DNA of 55,550 nt from Pseudanabaena sp. GTDB taxonomy: Bacteria; Cyanobacteriota; Cyanobacteriia; Pseudanabaenales; Pseudanabaenaceae. Of the stretch, positions 42,732-52,553 are shown in pieces. Below the pieces are notes generated by a model. That model saw nothing but the letters and a program-made list of their open reading frames with translations, ran no database searches and was not told where the DNA came from. The first letter of the stretch is position 1; the number at the start of each line of letters is the position of its first letter. The position numbers and the translations under genes were made by a program. Location of the stretch: the NCBI GenBank assembly GCA_003249015.1, contig QBLS01000027.1, forward strand, positions 1-55,550, given 5' to 3'.

Positions 42732-43715
42732 GTGAATACTATTGATTACCTTCGCATTAGCCTAATCGATCAATGTAATTTTCGATGTACTTACTGTATG
42801 CCTGAGGGATCGGAGATTGATTATATTCAAGCTCAACAAATCTTAACTAATGCTGAGTTAGTGGCTTTGCTTAAGGAAGTATTCATTCCCCTTGGCTTTA
42901 GTAAGTTTCGGCTAACGGGTGGTGAGCCAATGCTGAGGCGCGATTTGGTTAGTCTGGTGGAGGCGATCGCCAATTTAGATGGTGTTAAGGATCTATCGAT
43001 GACCACCAATGGTTTTTTGCTGAGCAAATTAGCCCAACCCTTGTACGAGGCGGGATTGCGGCGAATTAATATTAGTCTGGATTCTTTAGATCGTGATGTA
43101 TTTCGGCAGATCACAGGGCGGGGCATCTGGGAAAAGGTATGGGCGGGAATTTTGGCGGCTCATGAGGTGGGGTTTGATCCGTTGAAGTTAAATGTGGTTG
43201 TTGTCCCTGATGTCAATGATCGCGAAGTTTTGGATTTAGCGGCGCTGAGTATTGATCGGCGCTGGCATATTCGGTTTATTGAGTTTATGCCGATTGGCAA
43301 TGACAGCTTGTTTGAACATAAGGGTTGGGTTGATTCGGCAAGTTTACGCCAACAAATTCGCGATCGCTATGGCTTAGATGAAGGCAACTGTAAGGGTAAT
43401 GGCCCCGCTGATGTATTTCAAATCCCCAATGCACTGGGAACAGTGGGCTTTATTAGTCAGATGTCGGAGTGTTTTTGCGATCGCTGTAATCGGGTGCGTC
43501 TATCGGCGGATGGGTTACTGCGTCCTTGCTTGCTCAATGAGGCTGGACAGATTGATCTCAAAACCCAAATGAGGCAGGGTAAGAGTTTTGCGGACTTGAG
43601 ATTAGCAGTGCAAGATTTGCTCAACCTCAAAGCGGAAATTAATTTTAAAGAACGTGATCGCGGCACTGGGGGACAAAAAAGTTACTTCCGTACCATGTCT
43701 CAAATTGGTGGCTAA
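42732..43715 (+). CDS. moaA: GTP 3',8-cyclase (molybdenum cofactor biosynthesis)
   Basis: From GTG 42732 the product has 327 residues. The radical-SAM cluster motif is Cys15-x3-Cys19-x2-Cys22 ([14 protein letters not shown]). [12 protein letters not shown] and [17 protein letters not shown] follow. The C-terminal second [4Fe-4S] motif is [21 protein letters not shown], and the chain ends in Gly-Gly as active MoaA must. It converts GTP to 3',8-cyclo-7,8-dihydro-GTP. AAGGAT about 10 bp before this GTG supports the start; the longer frame from 42579 passes through a repeat. Other moa genes are not in the window. Confidence 0.93.
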   Translation: MNTIDYLRISLIDQCNFRCTYCMPEGSEIDYIQAQQILTNAELVALLKEVFIPLGFSKFRLTGGEPMLRRDLVSLVEAIANLDGVKDLSMTTNGFLLSKLAQPLYEAGLRRINISLDSLDRDVFRQITGRGIWEKVWAGILAAHEVGFDPLKLNVVVVPDVNDREVLDLAALSIDRRWHIRFIEFMPIGNDSLFEHKGWVDSASLRQQIRDRYGLDEGNCKGNGPADVFQIPNALGTVGFISQMSECFCDRCNRVRLSADGLLRPCLLNEAGQIDLKTQMRQGKSFADLRLAVQDLLNLKAEINFKERDRGTGGQKSYFRTMSQIGG

Positions 43716-44198
43716 TTACAGCAATGGCAGCGCATTGCGCCGCCATTGCTATATATCCATCAAAAAGGATTTGCCTTGGCAAATCCTAATCATTTATTTG
43801 ATTGTGATAATACAAAATATCCCTTCGGCATCAGCAGCCACCATACCGTATGTGTAGCGGATAGCTTTAGGTCTACTGATTTGCGCTTACTCCTTTCGGA
43901 AGTAATTGCCATTTCGGGGATACTAGACCCACACGGGGGGGAATAGGATGGGTCTATTTCAAGATTAACTTACTTCAATCATGTTGGCAATAGTTTGCTC
44001 AAAGTTTTTGAGCTTACTCCCTTCCCACCGAAAAAATAGACATATAAAACCAAGAAATATCGTTGCGGCGCTTCGCGCCGCAACGATATTCTCTCACTGG
44101 GAAGGGGGGTAGGTTTCGGCAATTTAACAAAAACCCAATATTTTAGAGATGTGGCGCTATATACTTTAGTCTTTGCCCCATAACGTATTTAATTCTTT
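43716..44198. other. 483-bp intergenic region with three inverted repeats
   Basis: Hairpin 43720-43750 (AGCAATGGCAGCGC/GCGCCGCCATTGCT, one mispair) ends moaA. Hairpin 44056-44090 is perfect (AATATCGTTGCGGCGC around TTC). TAGACCCA/TGGGTCTA at 43924-43957 is a third inverted repeat. A 40-codon minus-strand ORF at 43790-43912 (MAITSERSKRKSVDLKL...) has no recognised family and may be chance or a repeat remnant. Confidence 0.5.
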
Positions 44199-45659
44199 AT
44201 GCTTTCGATTAAGCAGATTCGCCATACCTTAACCACCAAAGAACGCTCAGCAAAAGAGATTGCTCAAGAATTTTTGGAGCGTATTGATCGTCTTGAACCT
44301 CAATTACATAGCTTTGTGACTGTCACGCCCGAAGTGGCGATCGCCCAAGCTCAAGCTATTGATGATGCGATCGCCGCAGGCGAAGAATTACCAGCCCTTG
44401 CAGGCATACCGATGGGCATGAAAGATAATATGTGCGTTAAGGGAATGCCCACCACTTGCGGCTCGAAAATGCTGCAAAATTTTGTACCTCCCTACGAAGC
44501 CACGATTACCACCAAATTGCGATCGGCAGGAGCTGTCATGGTCGGTAAAACTAACCTTGATGAATTTGCGATGGGTAGCTCCACCGAAAACTCAGCGATC
44601 GCCCTTACCGCTAACCCTTGGAATACAGAATATGTCCCTGGGGGCTCATCGGGCGGCTCGGCGGCAGCAGTCGCGGGCGGCGAATGCGTAATTGCCACTG
44701 GCTCGGATACGGGCGGCTCAATTCGTCAGCCTGCTTCATTTTGCGGCGTAGTGGGATTAAAACCCACCTACGGGCTAGTTTCAAGATTTGGATTGGTCGC
44801 CTTTGCCTCATCCCTCGATCAGATTGGTCCTTTCGCCCGTTCTGTCGAAGATGCCGCCATATTTTTAGGAGCGATCGCAGGTTATGACCCCAGAGATTCC
44901 ACCAGCATTAAGGCAGACGTGCCTGACTATGCGGCTCTGCTCACACCAGATTTGACTCAATCCCTTAAGGGTAAAAAAATTGGGGTAATTACGGAAACTT
45001 TTGGCGAAGGTCTAGATAGTGAAGTTGAAGTCGCTGTAAGAAAGGCGATCGCCCACATGGAGAGTATGGGTGCAGAAGTTTATGAAATTAGCTGCCCTCG
45101 CTTCCGTTATGGCTTACCCACCTACTACATCATTGCCCCATCGGAAGCATCGGCAAACTTAGCGCGATACGATGGCGTGAAGTATGGATTCCGTGATAAA
45201 AATTCTGCAACCCTCTTAAGTATGTATGAGAATACTCGTGAACAAGGGTTTGGGGCGGAAGTAAAGCGGCGGATTATGATTGGAACCTATGTACTATCTG
45301 CTGGCTACTACGATGCCTATTATCTCAAAGCTCAGAAGGTCAGAACTTTGATTGTTCAGGATTTTCAAAAAGCATTTGAGCAAGTGGATGTGCTGGTATG
45401 TCCAACTGCGCCGACCACTGCCTTTAAGGCAGGTAGTAAGACTGAAGATCCCCTTGGAATGTACCTATCGGATTTAATGACTATTCCTGTAAATCTGGCA
45501 GGTTTACCAGGAATTAGTATTCCCTGTGGTTTTGACTCTAAGGGAATGCCGATTGGATTACAAATGATTTCTAATGTGTTGAGGGAAGATGTGCTGTTGC
45601 AAGTTTCCTACGGCTATGAGCAATCAACCCAATGGCATCAACAAAGTCCCAATATTTAA
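44199..45659 (+). CDS. gatA: glutamyl-tRNA(Gln) amidotransferase subunit A
   Basis: A 486-residue amidase-signature enzyme that supplies ammonia for making Gln-tRNA(Gln). The catalytic triad is Lys75 (MGMKDNM), Ser150 (PGGSSGGS) and Ser174 ([13 protein letters not shown]). [40 protein letters not shown] is the standard core, and [29 protein letters not shown] the C-terminal half. Length typical (about 483). Start ATG 44199. gatB and gatC are not adjacent, as is usual in cyanobacteria. Confidence 0.97.
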   Translation: MLSIKQIRHTLTTKERSAKEIAQEFLERIDRLEPQLHSFVTVTPEVAIAQAQAIDDAIAAGEELPALAGIPMGMKDNMCVKGMPTTCGSKMLQNFVPPYEATITTKLRSAGAVMVGKTNLDEFAMGSSTENSAIALTANPWNTEYVPGGSSGGSAAAVAGGECVIATGSDTGGSIRQPASFCGVVGLKPTYGLVSRFGLVAFASSLDQIGPFARSVEDAAIFLGAIAGYDPRDSTSIKADVPDYAALLTPDLTQSLKGKKIGVITETFGEGLDSEVEVAVRKAIAHMESMGAEVYEISCPRFRYGLPTYYIIAPSEASANLARYDGVKYGFRDKNSATLLSMYENTREQGFGAEVKRRIMIGTYVLSAGYYDAYYLKAQKVRTLIVQDFQKAFEQVDVLVCPTAPTTAFKAGSKTEDPLGMYLSDLMTIPVNLAGLPGISIPCGFDSKGMPIGLQMISNVLREDVLLQVSYGYEQSTQWHQQSPNI

Positions 45660-45688
45660 AAAAAGCGGCGCTTCGCGCCGCTTTTTTT
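45660..45688. terminator. terminator of gatA
   Basis: AAAAAGCGGCGC-TTC-GCGCCGCTTTTT with long T-run, starting directly after the gatA stop. It is a classic intrinsic terminator and has the core of the GGCGGCGC family but very short arms. Confidence 0.9.
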
Positions 45689-45717
45689 TAATATTGGGAA
45701 CTGGCAAAGCCAGTTTT

Positions 45718-47961
45718 TTAGCCAAACTGACAAGTATCGTCATCATCGCTGCTGTGATTGATCATCTTGGGTTGGGTGAATTCGCTATCTTCTGAAGGAG
45801 GTAGTCCGCCTTCGGCGGGATGTTGCATCTGCTTCGCTTCTAGCTGATCGTATAAGGACTTCACGGCTTGCATGATGTAGGTTGCCGATTGCTCATATAC
45901 ACTAGCCTCACTTAGCGATCGCGCTGTTTGCAGGAGACTGTTTTCTGCTTGCTCAAAGGTAGGATATGCATAAAAGATTTGTCTCAACAACTCATCCAAT
46001 GCGTGCGATCGCAAATCTTGCCAATTGTCGCGATCGGGATCGAAGAGATAGTACAGCAATGAAAACAACAAAACTTTAGCGCGCATCGGATTAGTGAAGC
46101 GCACTAGATCTAAGCGCTGATCGAATAAGTTATCGGCAATTTGAGGATCAAAGGGTTGCTTAGCTGGAATAGCAGCTTCTGGTTTAGGAAGGTTCTGGGG
46201 ATTAACTACGGAAGCAGGCTGAATCAAGTTACTGAGGTTGGCATATTCAGGATAGAGAGGTTCTAATTTTGTGAGTAATAAATTCCCAATTGATGCGTAT
46301 TCCGCAGGCTTAGAGACCCTTTGAACTGCTTCCGTAATCAGGGCTACTAATTGCGGAAAAGTTGGCATAAAGGACACTAACTCCCTCAGTAAATCTACCC
46401 AATTAACGCTATTTAACTGGCGTAAGTCACTTTCCCAAACATCCTGATAGGTATAAAAAAGCAACTTCTTGAGCCGCATTTGCTGTGAGTCCGTGTCGAT
46501 GTCATGGGCAACCCAAGCATAAAGATCATTGTCTTCAGTGGGATCTGCTTCGAGCAGTAACTCTTCTTCTGGAATGTATAGAGATTCAGAAAATACTTCT
46601 TCAATGGGAACTTGTGATTTTGCAGGGGGGCTATCAATGGGTGCGACTAGCTGTGCTGAGGCTGCATTAATCACCAAATGATTGACTTGATAGGAGATGG
46701 GTGGACTAGCTAGGGATGGCTCAGGAATTGCTGGAGTTGGTGGCTGCTGATAGATGGGAGCGATCGCATGGAAGACAAACTTAGCGACAACTAGGTATTG
46801 GCGTTGCTTCTGAACAGCAATAGTTTTTACTGCTTTAACCAGATTTTCCTTCATCAGTTCTAAAGTAGGAAACTGCTGGTGTAAATCCTGTAGTAATTCC
46901 ACAAAGCCAAAATTATGCAGCCGATTTAAATCATTTTCTAAAATACCTGTGCAAACTAGGCAAATCAACTTTTTAGCTCTGGTGGGATCTTCACTCATTT
47001 CCAGATCGTTTGACACCTCAGTAATTAGCTTGTCCAGAAAGCTCTGCTCCTCTTGAGCTACTTCTGGAACCTCTAGATCGTTGTCGAATATGTCTGAACC
47101 ACTAGGGCTAATTGTACTGATAACTGTAAAAGCTTGCGATCGCTTTAATAGAGGTTCCAGAGCCTCGATTACCTCACTAGCAGTCTGATAGCGTTGACGG
47201 AAATCAAAACGCACCATTTTGTCGATAATATTTGCCAAGGTTGGCGTGACTTCCGCTTGATCGCGCCATTGAAACTCACTGGTGATCGGATCTTCAGGAA
47301 CTTGACTGGGCATCAAGCCAGTAAGTGATTGAATGGCTATCATCCCGAGCGCATAGATGTCACTGGCAAAAATAGTCTTTCCGCTGTACTGCTCATTGGG
47401 CATATAGCCTGGGGAACCAATCACCAAACTGGAAGTATGTCCCAGTTGGCTAATCGGCTGGGTGCTGACCTCCTTAACTGCGCCAAAATCGATTAAGACA
47501 ATTTTGCGGTCAATCTCACGGCGAATTAAATTACTCGGTTTGATATCGCGGTGGATGACCTGTTGTCGATGCACAAAGGCAAGGGTTGGCAAAATATCCG
47601 TTAGAAAATCAATCGTGTACTGTTCTCCCAATCGATTACCAGCCTTGACTTCTTGAGTTAAAACATCTCCTTCAATCAATTCTTGGGCTAAAAAGAATTC
47701 TTCATCTTCTTCAAAGTGCGCCAGTAAACTAGGGATACAGTCATGCTTGCCCAAGCGATACAGAACTTTGGCTTCCTTATCAAATAGCTCTCGCGATATT
47801 CTTAATATTTCCTCCTGCGATGATGCAGGCTTAAGCTGCTTGATTACACAGGAAGGGCGATCGGGCAAATATCGATCTTCTGCGATAAATGTATGGCTAA
47901 ATCCACCACCGCCCAGTTGTTTAAGAATTTTGTAGCGCCCAGTCAGGGTTTTGCCGAGCAT
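45718..47961 (-). CDS. serine/threonine protein kinase with three C-terminal helical repeat modules
   Basis: A 747-residue protein. Kinase domain (10-270): GGGGFSHTF, Lys41 in VIKQLKP, HRDIKPSN 137-144, DFG 158-160, IGSPGYMPNEQ. It has no transmembrane helix, unlike the other two. Beyond 320 the chain holds three similar segments of about 75 residues (about 327-404, 495-570 and 625-705) separated by acidic or Pro-rich linkers. Shared positions are L-L-x5-D-x6-D-L-x-x-L, then LLR-type and FPTF/MPTF/YPTF, and Y-x3-[IL]-x-x-[FL]-[VI] ending with [IL]-Y. I do not recognise a named domain in them. Start ATG 47961. It ends convergent with gatA. Confidence 0.88.
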   Translation of the reverse strand: MLGKTLTGRYKILKQLGGGGFSHTFIAEDRYLPDRPSCVIKQLKPASSQEEILRISRELFDKEAKVLYRLGKHDCIPSLLAHFEEDEEFFLAQELIEGDVLTQEVKAGNRLGEQYTIDFLTDILPTLAFVHRQQVIHRDIKPSNLIRREIDRKIVLIDFGAVKEVSTQPISQLGHTSSLVIGSPGYMPNEQYSGKTIFASDIYALGMIAIQSLTGLMPSQVPEDPITSEFQWRDQAEVTPTLANIIDKMVRFDFRQRYQTASEVIEALEPLLKRSQAFTVISTISPSGSDIFDNDLEVPEVAQEEQSFLDKLITEVSNDLEMSEDPTRAKKLICLVCTGILENDLNRLHNFGFVELLQDLHQQFPTLELMKENLVKAVKTIAVQKQRQYLVVAKFVFHAIAPIYQQPPTPAIPEPSLASPPISYQVNHLVINAASAQLVAPIDSPPAKSQVPIEEVFSESLYIPEEELLLEADPTEDNDLYAWVAHDIDTDSQQMRLKKLLFYTYQDVWESDLRQLNSVNWVDLLRELVSFMPTFPQLVALITEAVQRVSKPAEYASIGNLLLTKLEPLYPEYANLSNLIQPASVVNPQNLPKPEAAIPAKQPFDPQIADNLFDQRLDLVRFTNPMRAKVLLFSLLYYLFDPDRDNWQDLRSHALDELLRQIFYAYPTFEQAENSLLQTARSLSEASVYEQSATYIMQAVKSLYDQLEAKQMQHPAEGGLPPSEDSEFTQPKMINHSSDDDDTCQFG

Positions 47962-48150
47962 AGTTGTTTTAGCCAGTACTAGCAGGAGCAGTATTAGAGG
48001 TTTATGTTGCCTAAAGCAATATAAATCTATTCAGATATTTTACATTTGATTCGCTTGGTCGCAAGTGAATATTCGTAAAAAATTACATAATAATCATAGT
48101 GCTTTGCGCTTTCTTGCACTTTACAAAATTTAAAGTATTACTGTTGTACT

Positions 48151-48927
48151 TTAAATCTTATCGATACTTACGCGATCATCAAATACAAAACATTCACCTT
48201 CCCACACACTTTCTTCTTTGGGAACTTCTTCAATATATTTAAGAATGCCGCCTTTGAGATGATATACCTCGCTAAAACCTTGAGCCAGCATATAGGCACT
48301 GGCCTTCTCACAACGAATTCCCCCCGTGCAAAACATAGCTACTTTTTGATGTTTCTGGGGATCTAGGTTCTTTTTGACATAATTAGGAAATTCTCCAAAC
48401 GCTTCTAAATTTGGATTAATCGCGCCCTTAAAGGTTCCAAATTCTACTTCATAGTTGTTTCTGGTGTCGATTAAAACTATATCTGGGTCAGCAATTAACT
48501 GATTCCACTCATGGGGTTCGACATAGGTTCCCACCTGCACATTGGGATTAATATCAGGGACTCCCAAGGTAACAATTTCTTTCTTTAACCGCACCTTCAT
48601 CCGTTGAAATGGCATTCCCTGACAAAAAGATTCCTTATGTTCTAACTCTTTAAGTCTGGGATCATTACGTAAATAGGCTAACAGAGCATCGATCGCTTCA
48701 CGACTACCTGCGATCGTGGAGTTAATTCCTTCCTTGGCTAAGAGAATTGTGCCTTTGAGTTGATGCAGCTCGCAAAATTCTTTTAAGGTCGTTTGCCATT
48801 CCGCGTAGTCTGGTAGTTCTGTAAAATGGTAAAAGGCAGCTACAACCGTGGAATTTTCTGCATCTTTGGAGATTTGAGATTGTTCTATTTGCGCTTGTAA
48901 TCGCTGGTGTTGTTTGTCTCTGCTCAT
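48151..48927 (-). CDS. trhO: tRNA uridine hydroxylase, rhodanese-related (TrhO/YceA)
   Basis: A 258-residue protein. The N-terminal domain has [30 protein letters not shown]; the rhodanese domain has [23 protein letters not shown] and the active-site loop [10 protein letters not shown] with the essential cysteine. It makes 5-hydroxyuridine at position 34 of tRNAs using oxygen. The first about 25 residues ([20 protein letters not shown]) are Gln/Lys-rich and not part of the family. Start ATG 48927. Confidence 0.93.
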   Translation of the reverse strand: MSRDKQHQRLQAQIEQSQISKDAENSTVVAAFYHFTELPDYAEWQTTLKEFCELHQLKGTILLAKEGINSTIAGSREAIDALLAYLRNDPRLKELEHKESFCQGMPFQRMKVRLKKEIVTLGVPDINPNVQVGTYVEPHEWNQLIADPDIVLIDTRNNYEVEFGTFKGAINPNLEAFGEFPNYVKKNLDPQKHQKVAMFCTGGIRCEKASAYMLAQGFSEVYHLKGGILKYIEEVPKEESVWEGECFVFDDRVSIDKI

Positions 48928-49008
48928 GATTGCCTTGGCGATCGCTGATTAAATTTAAGTTGATATTACAGCGCTTTGCGCTGTTATTTGTTTGGGTGTC
49001 ATACACAA

Positions 49009-49428
49009 TCACAGTTCTAGCCCTTGTTTGCGGAATTTATCAATTAGTAAATTTGTAAATTCATTTTGTGGTTGCTGAGGTGTTGAACTGCTCTTCTTCT
49101 TTGAGGCGACTAGTTCACGCATACGAGGTGATTGTAGTCCTAGTACCATGTCATCTTCGGGTATGCCTCTAGCAATGAGTTCTTGATCGACAAATATTTC
49201 AGTGGCGTTATGTTGCAGCCAAACTTTGTTATTAATAATGTCAATCTGCATAGGACAGCCGTAAATTCGCCGAGCGCCTTGCCAACCAACATGAACTAAT
49301 AAGTAGCGATCGCGTTTTTCATCAAATACTAATTCAGCAGTGACGTTTTCATTAGGTGAGACGCTTTCTTGGGCATATTCTTCGAGAAAGGTACGCACGA
49401 TTTGGCGATAATGTTCTACTCGATCCAT
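49009..49428 (-). CDS. xisI: XisI family protein
   Basis: A 139-residue protein with MDRVEHYRQIVRTFLEEYA, DRYLLVHVGWQGARRIYGC and GIPEDDMVLGLQSPRMREL, the standard XisI form; the final 25 residues (KKKSSSTPQQPQN) are an added low-complexity tail. XisH and XisI were found as accessory factors for excision of the fdxN element in Anabaena heterocysts, but the pair occurs in many non-heterocystous cyanobacteria, often in several copies. Overlaps xisH by 13 bp, so co-translated. There is no XisF-type recombinase here. Confidence 0.9.
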   Translation of the reverse strand: MDRVEHYRQIVRTFLEEYAQESVSPNENVTAELVFDEKRDRYLLVHVGWQGARRIYGCPMQIDIINNKVWLQHNATEIFVDQELIARGIPEDDMVLGLQSPRMRELVASKKKSSSTPQQPQNEFTNLLIDKFRKQGLEL

Positions 49429-49829
49429 TGTTCTATTTCCTCTTTTTCTGTATTGTAAACAAGCAGCTTAACTTGAAAACGGGCGATCGCGGTTTTGACT
49501 GGCTCAAAGCGAAAAAATGCTTCGTAAGTTTCAAAGGGAACGGCTAAGTATAGAATGCGATCACGATCTTCTGATTCTAAGACAATTTGATAGTTGAGGA
49601 ATTGCCCCAATGCTGTATGAAATTGGGAAATTGCCGAACCTCCAAAAAAGCTTTTAATTTCAACTGCGATTTTGCGTCCTTGTTTTTCGGCAGCGATCGC
49701 TTCTTCGGCAGCAAGATCGATGTAGATGTCTGCGACTCCATAACGCAAACGATAGGGATCGTGGGTAATTTGCCATCCATCTTTTTCTAATGCGATCCGA
49801 ACTTCATTGTGAAATAGATCTTTTGTCAT
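49416..49829 (-). CDS. xisH: XisH family protein
   Basis: A 137-residue protein with a PD-(D/E)xK-like fold: VADIYIDLAAEEAIAAEKQG and RKIAVEIKSFFGGSAISQFHTALGQFLNYQ contain the Asp and Glu-x-Lys positions. The C-terminal FRFEPVKTAIARFQVKLLVYN is also typical. It starts with ATG 49829 and lies upstream of xisI. Their wide distribution and nuclease-like fold suggest a role other than element excision, perhaps defence, but that is inference. Confidence 0.9.
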   Translation of the reverse strand: MTKDLFHNEVRIALEKDGWQITHDPYRLRYGVADIYIDLAAEEAIAAEKQGRKIAVEIKSFFGGSAISQFHTALGQFLNYQIVLESEDRDRILYLAVPFETYEAFFRFEPVKTAIARFQVKLLVYNTEKEEIEQWIE

Positions 49830-49887
49830 AATTGTTTTGTAGCGATTTACCTAGTTCATTGGGTATTTCAATTGTAATTTGTATAGA

Positions 49888-51618
49888 TCAACCTCCTAGC
49901 TCAGCAACGTATTTCTGGGCTTGAGAGTAAAACCATCCATCTCTTTGATTTTCACGTAGCTTAATTACTACTCGAAAATCTACTAATGCCCCTTGTGAAT
50001 CATAATTTGCTCGTCTACTCAAACCACGAAAGTAGTAGGCTTCAACGTCTTGAGGCTTGAGACGAATAGCTCTGGTCAGATCAGAGATAGCTCCTTGGTT
50101 ATCTTCTAGAAGGTGTTTTGCTATACCGCGTTGCAAGTAAGAATCAACGTGGTCAGATTTAATTTGGAGTGCTACATTGTAATCATTGATAGAACCAGTG
50201 TAATCTCCTAGTTGAAATATTGCTAATCCACGGAGATAATACACAAAATAATCAGAAGATTTGATTCTGATCGATTCGTTATAATCAGACAGAGAATTCT
50301 TTACATCTTTTAACAGAAATTTTGCAATACCTCTACCTAGATAATCTTCAGCAGTTTGAGGTGAAGAACTAACGGCTGCTTGCAAATCTCCTTCAGCAGA
50401 TTCTTCACCAAGCCTTCTAAGAGTCCAACCACGAAAGGCATAAGCAATAATATAGTTTGATTTGCAACGAATCGCTTCTGTGAGAGAAGTTAATGCCTGT
50501 TGGTAATCTTCGCGCTGAAACTCTGCACGACCTCGTTCAAAAAATTCTATGGCTCGGCTTTCTCTATATTGAGAAGTAACTTGATCTTCGATAGGTTGAA
50601 TGTCCTCATCTCTCAATCCCAAAACTTCTTGTAAATCATTCAGATCTCCAATAGTACTTTCATCAAGAGGAAACTTATGTCCAGTTGACCTTTGCAGAGC
50701 TCTTTGATAACGTTCTAAACTTCTTAACCGCTTACGATCTGGTTCAAGGACTTCATTTTCTATGATTTTTGAGACCTCATCAGATATTGCCCACTGCTCT
50801 CGTCTGAGTTCTAGAATAGCCTGACGTACAATCCCAATTTCACCATTGTGGGCATATTTTTCCACTAGATGACGATACTCTAATTTCTTATCAACTCTTG
50901 CCTTAGAGATTAAGATCTTAATCCCCTGCCTAATCCCATAAATCTCTGGCTTCATCGCAGGCTTAGCCGACTGCACATGACGCTTAGCATACTCATGCAA
51001 CTCATCCGCCGAGATCATCCCATCCCCATCAGACTCCGCCGCCCCTGACTCAATCCCCTGCACAATGTAATTTGTGTAGAGCGACAGTTCCCCCTCCTTA
51101 TCCTCATAAGATTTTTGCGTCGAAGTCGAAGAAGTCAACACCACACTCCCCTCCACCTCAAGCTGCGGCTTCAGATTGATATCCACACTCTTAGCCAGCC
51201 AACCCTCCGCAAACGCCCCACTATAGCAACAGTCCAAAATCAAAACATGGTTTGTTTGATAGCCATTCTCCCTCATTCTTTCTTGGATAAAACTAGCTGG
51301 TACAGCATCAGCCTCAAAATTATCTTTGCTCGTGATACGAGTAGCTAGATAAAGCTTGCCTTCATCATTAGCGATTCCATGTCCCGAAAAATACAATAGC
51401 CGCAAGTCACCCTTTGGGCAATTTTTAAACAACAAATGGATTCTCATTTGCATTGTAGTCAAATCAGGATCGATTAGCGCCTCAACCTCATCAAAAGCCC
51501 CAAGCTCATTACTTTGTAACACGCGCTGCATCGCCGCCACATCCTTTGGTGCTGCCGCAAGGGGGGGCAAGCCCGCCTCATACTGACTTACCCCAATCAG
51601 TAAAGCCTTCTTAACCAT
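49888..51618 (-). CDS. caspase-like (metacaspase type) protein with EF-hand motif and TPR repeats
   Basis: From ATG 51618 (MVKKALLIGVSQYE) 576 residues. Clan CD peptidase domain (1-230): His80 in YFSGHG and Cys131 in LDCCYSG form the catalytic dyad, both present. An EF-hand-like loop at Glu195-Ser-Asp-Gly-Asp-Gly-Met-Ile-Ser-Ala-Asp-Glu206 suggests calcium control. A linker of the kind seen in many cyanobacterial caspase and GUN4 proteins (ISDEVSKIIENEVLEPDRKR... VLGLRDEDIQPIE) follows. At least five TPR units fill about 340-570. The start overlaps the EACC1-like gene by 8 bp. Likely a processing protease activated by a partner. Confidence 0.88.
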   Translation of the reverse strand: MVKKALLIGVSQYEAGLPPLAAAPKDVAAMQRVLQSNELGAFDEVEALIDPDLTTMQMRIHLLFKNCPKGDLRLLYFSGHGIANDEGKLYLATRITSKDNFEADAVPASFIQERMRENGYQTNHVLILDCCYSGAFAEGWLAKSVDINLKPQLEVEGSVVLTSSTSTQKSYEDKEGELSLYTNYIVQGIESGAAESDGDGMISADELHEYAKRHVQSAKPAMKPEIYGIRQGIKILISKARVDKKLEYRHLVEKYAHNGEIGIVRQAILELRREQWAISDEVSKIIENEVLEPDRKRLRSLERYQRALQRSTGHKFPLDESTIGDLNDLQEVLGLRDEDIQPIEDQVTSQYRESRAIEFFERGRAEFQREDYQQALTSLTEAIRCKSNYIIAYAFRGWTLRRLGEESAEGDLQAAVSSSPQTAEDYLGRGIAKFLLKDVKNSLSDYNESIRIKSSDYFVYYLRGLAIFQLGDYTGSINDYNVALQIKSDHVDSYLQRGIAKHLLEDNQGAISDLTRAIRLKPQDVEAYYFRGLSRRANYDSQGALVDFRVVIKLRENQRDGWFYSQAQKYVAELGG

Positions 51619-52009
51619 TAGCAACATCCGCACTCAAAGCAGCTTGTATATCAATAGCCGCCTGTTTTGCTTGAGCGATCGCCTTTTCACCAGTGCCTTT
51701 TATCGTCACTTCGCGATCGCCAATTTTCACATGGACTTCAATCGGCTTTTCCGCAAATTTCTCACCGACAAAACCAAAAAAGCTGATCACTTTGTCGAAC
51801 TTAACCTCAGCCGTCAATGCTCCAACCAGTTTATCAATACCGCTTTTACTGCCAACTTCAGAGCCAAGTTCATCAGTGCGCTCTAGGCTTTCTGCATCAC
51901 CCTGTTCTCGCAGTTGCTTCAATAATTTCTTGGTAAACTCTTGGCGTTCATAGTCATCCAAATTGGGATCGTCCAGCGCAAAAGTAACTTCAACTAACGA
52001 TTCACTCAC
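51611..52009 (-). CDS. effector-associated constant component (EACC1)-like protein
   Basis: A 132-residue protein. The pattern VEVTFALDDPNLDDYERQEFTKKLLKQLREQ (beta strand then helix), the loop GSEVGSKSGIDKLVGAL (compare GAKG-x-LGAL of EACC1), a hydrophobic middle helix (DKVISFFGFVGEKF) and a final beta hairpin plus helix (IEVHVKIGDREVTIKGTGEKAIAQAK) match EACC1, a family described next to effector proteases and TIR-like genes in NTP-dependent conflict systems. Its stop overlaps the start of the caspase-like gene by 8 bases (ATGGTTAA). Family recalled, not searched; the fold and coupling support it. Confidence 0.72.
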   Translation of the reverse strand: MSESLVEVTFALDDPNLDDYERQEFTKKLLKQLREQGDAESLERTDELGSEVGSKSGIDKLVGALTAEVKFDKVISFFGFVGEKFAEKPIEVHVKIGDREVTIKGTGEKAIAQAKQAAIDIQAALSADVANG

Positions 52010-52161
52010 CGTAAAAGCTCCAAGAATAATCTGCTAAAAGTAACTATAAGCTAAAGTCTCATTAATAAGGGTTAATAAAACTCAAAATTTGCTGTTGAGG
52101 CAGCGATCGCAATACCACCAAAAATCATTAATAGATTCAAATTACAGTTTTATTCAAGCGA

Positions 52162-52548
52162 TCAAATCTCTATCTCTTGCTCAAGAATATCTAAAAGCTC
52201 CTGAATGCTCAGCACATAACCAGAAACAACATTTTCCTCAGCCTCAATATGAATGTGATGCGGAAAGTTAGGTAAATCTGGAAAGTGCGGCACATTGTCC
52301 CAACGTTTGCGTAAGGTAGAGCGATCGCAGTCCATCCACTGATAGCGATATCTAGTCGTTGTCACAACATTATCCGTAATTTTGAAATACTCAGCAATTT
52401 CCAAAAAATCGTCATTGCTAAGTGTAACCCTTGCCCGAAGATAGCCGTGATCGCCAAAATCTAGTTCTTCAACAATCGTAAAAGCAGCGATCGCACTACT
52501 GGAGATTAGTCTAGACTTAATATTTTCAAGATATTGACTAGATTCCAT
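52162..52548 (-). CDS. TumE-like toxin (DUF6516)
   Basis: A 128-residue protein. DUF6516/TumE signature: LEIAEYFKITDN, TTTRYRYQWMDCDRSTLRKRWDNVPHFPDLPNFPHHIHI, ending with ELLDILEQEI. The conserved Tyr-Arg-Tyr-x-W, the R-W-D-N-x-P and the HHIH stretch are likely functional. It starts at ATG 52548, 5 bp after the end of the partner gene (antitoxin first). Pairs of this type are toxin-antitoxin systems in bacteria. The substrate of TumE has not been settled to my knowledge. Confidence 0.82.
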   Translation of the reverse strand: MESSQYLENIKSRLISSSAIAAFTIVEELDFGDHGYLRARVTLSNDDFLEIAEYFKITDNVVTTTRYRYQWMDCDRSTLRKRWDNVPHFPDLPNFPHHIHIEAEENVVSGYVLSIQELLDILEQEIEI

Positions 52549-52553
52549 TATGA

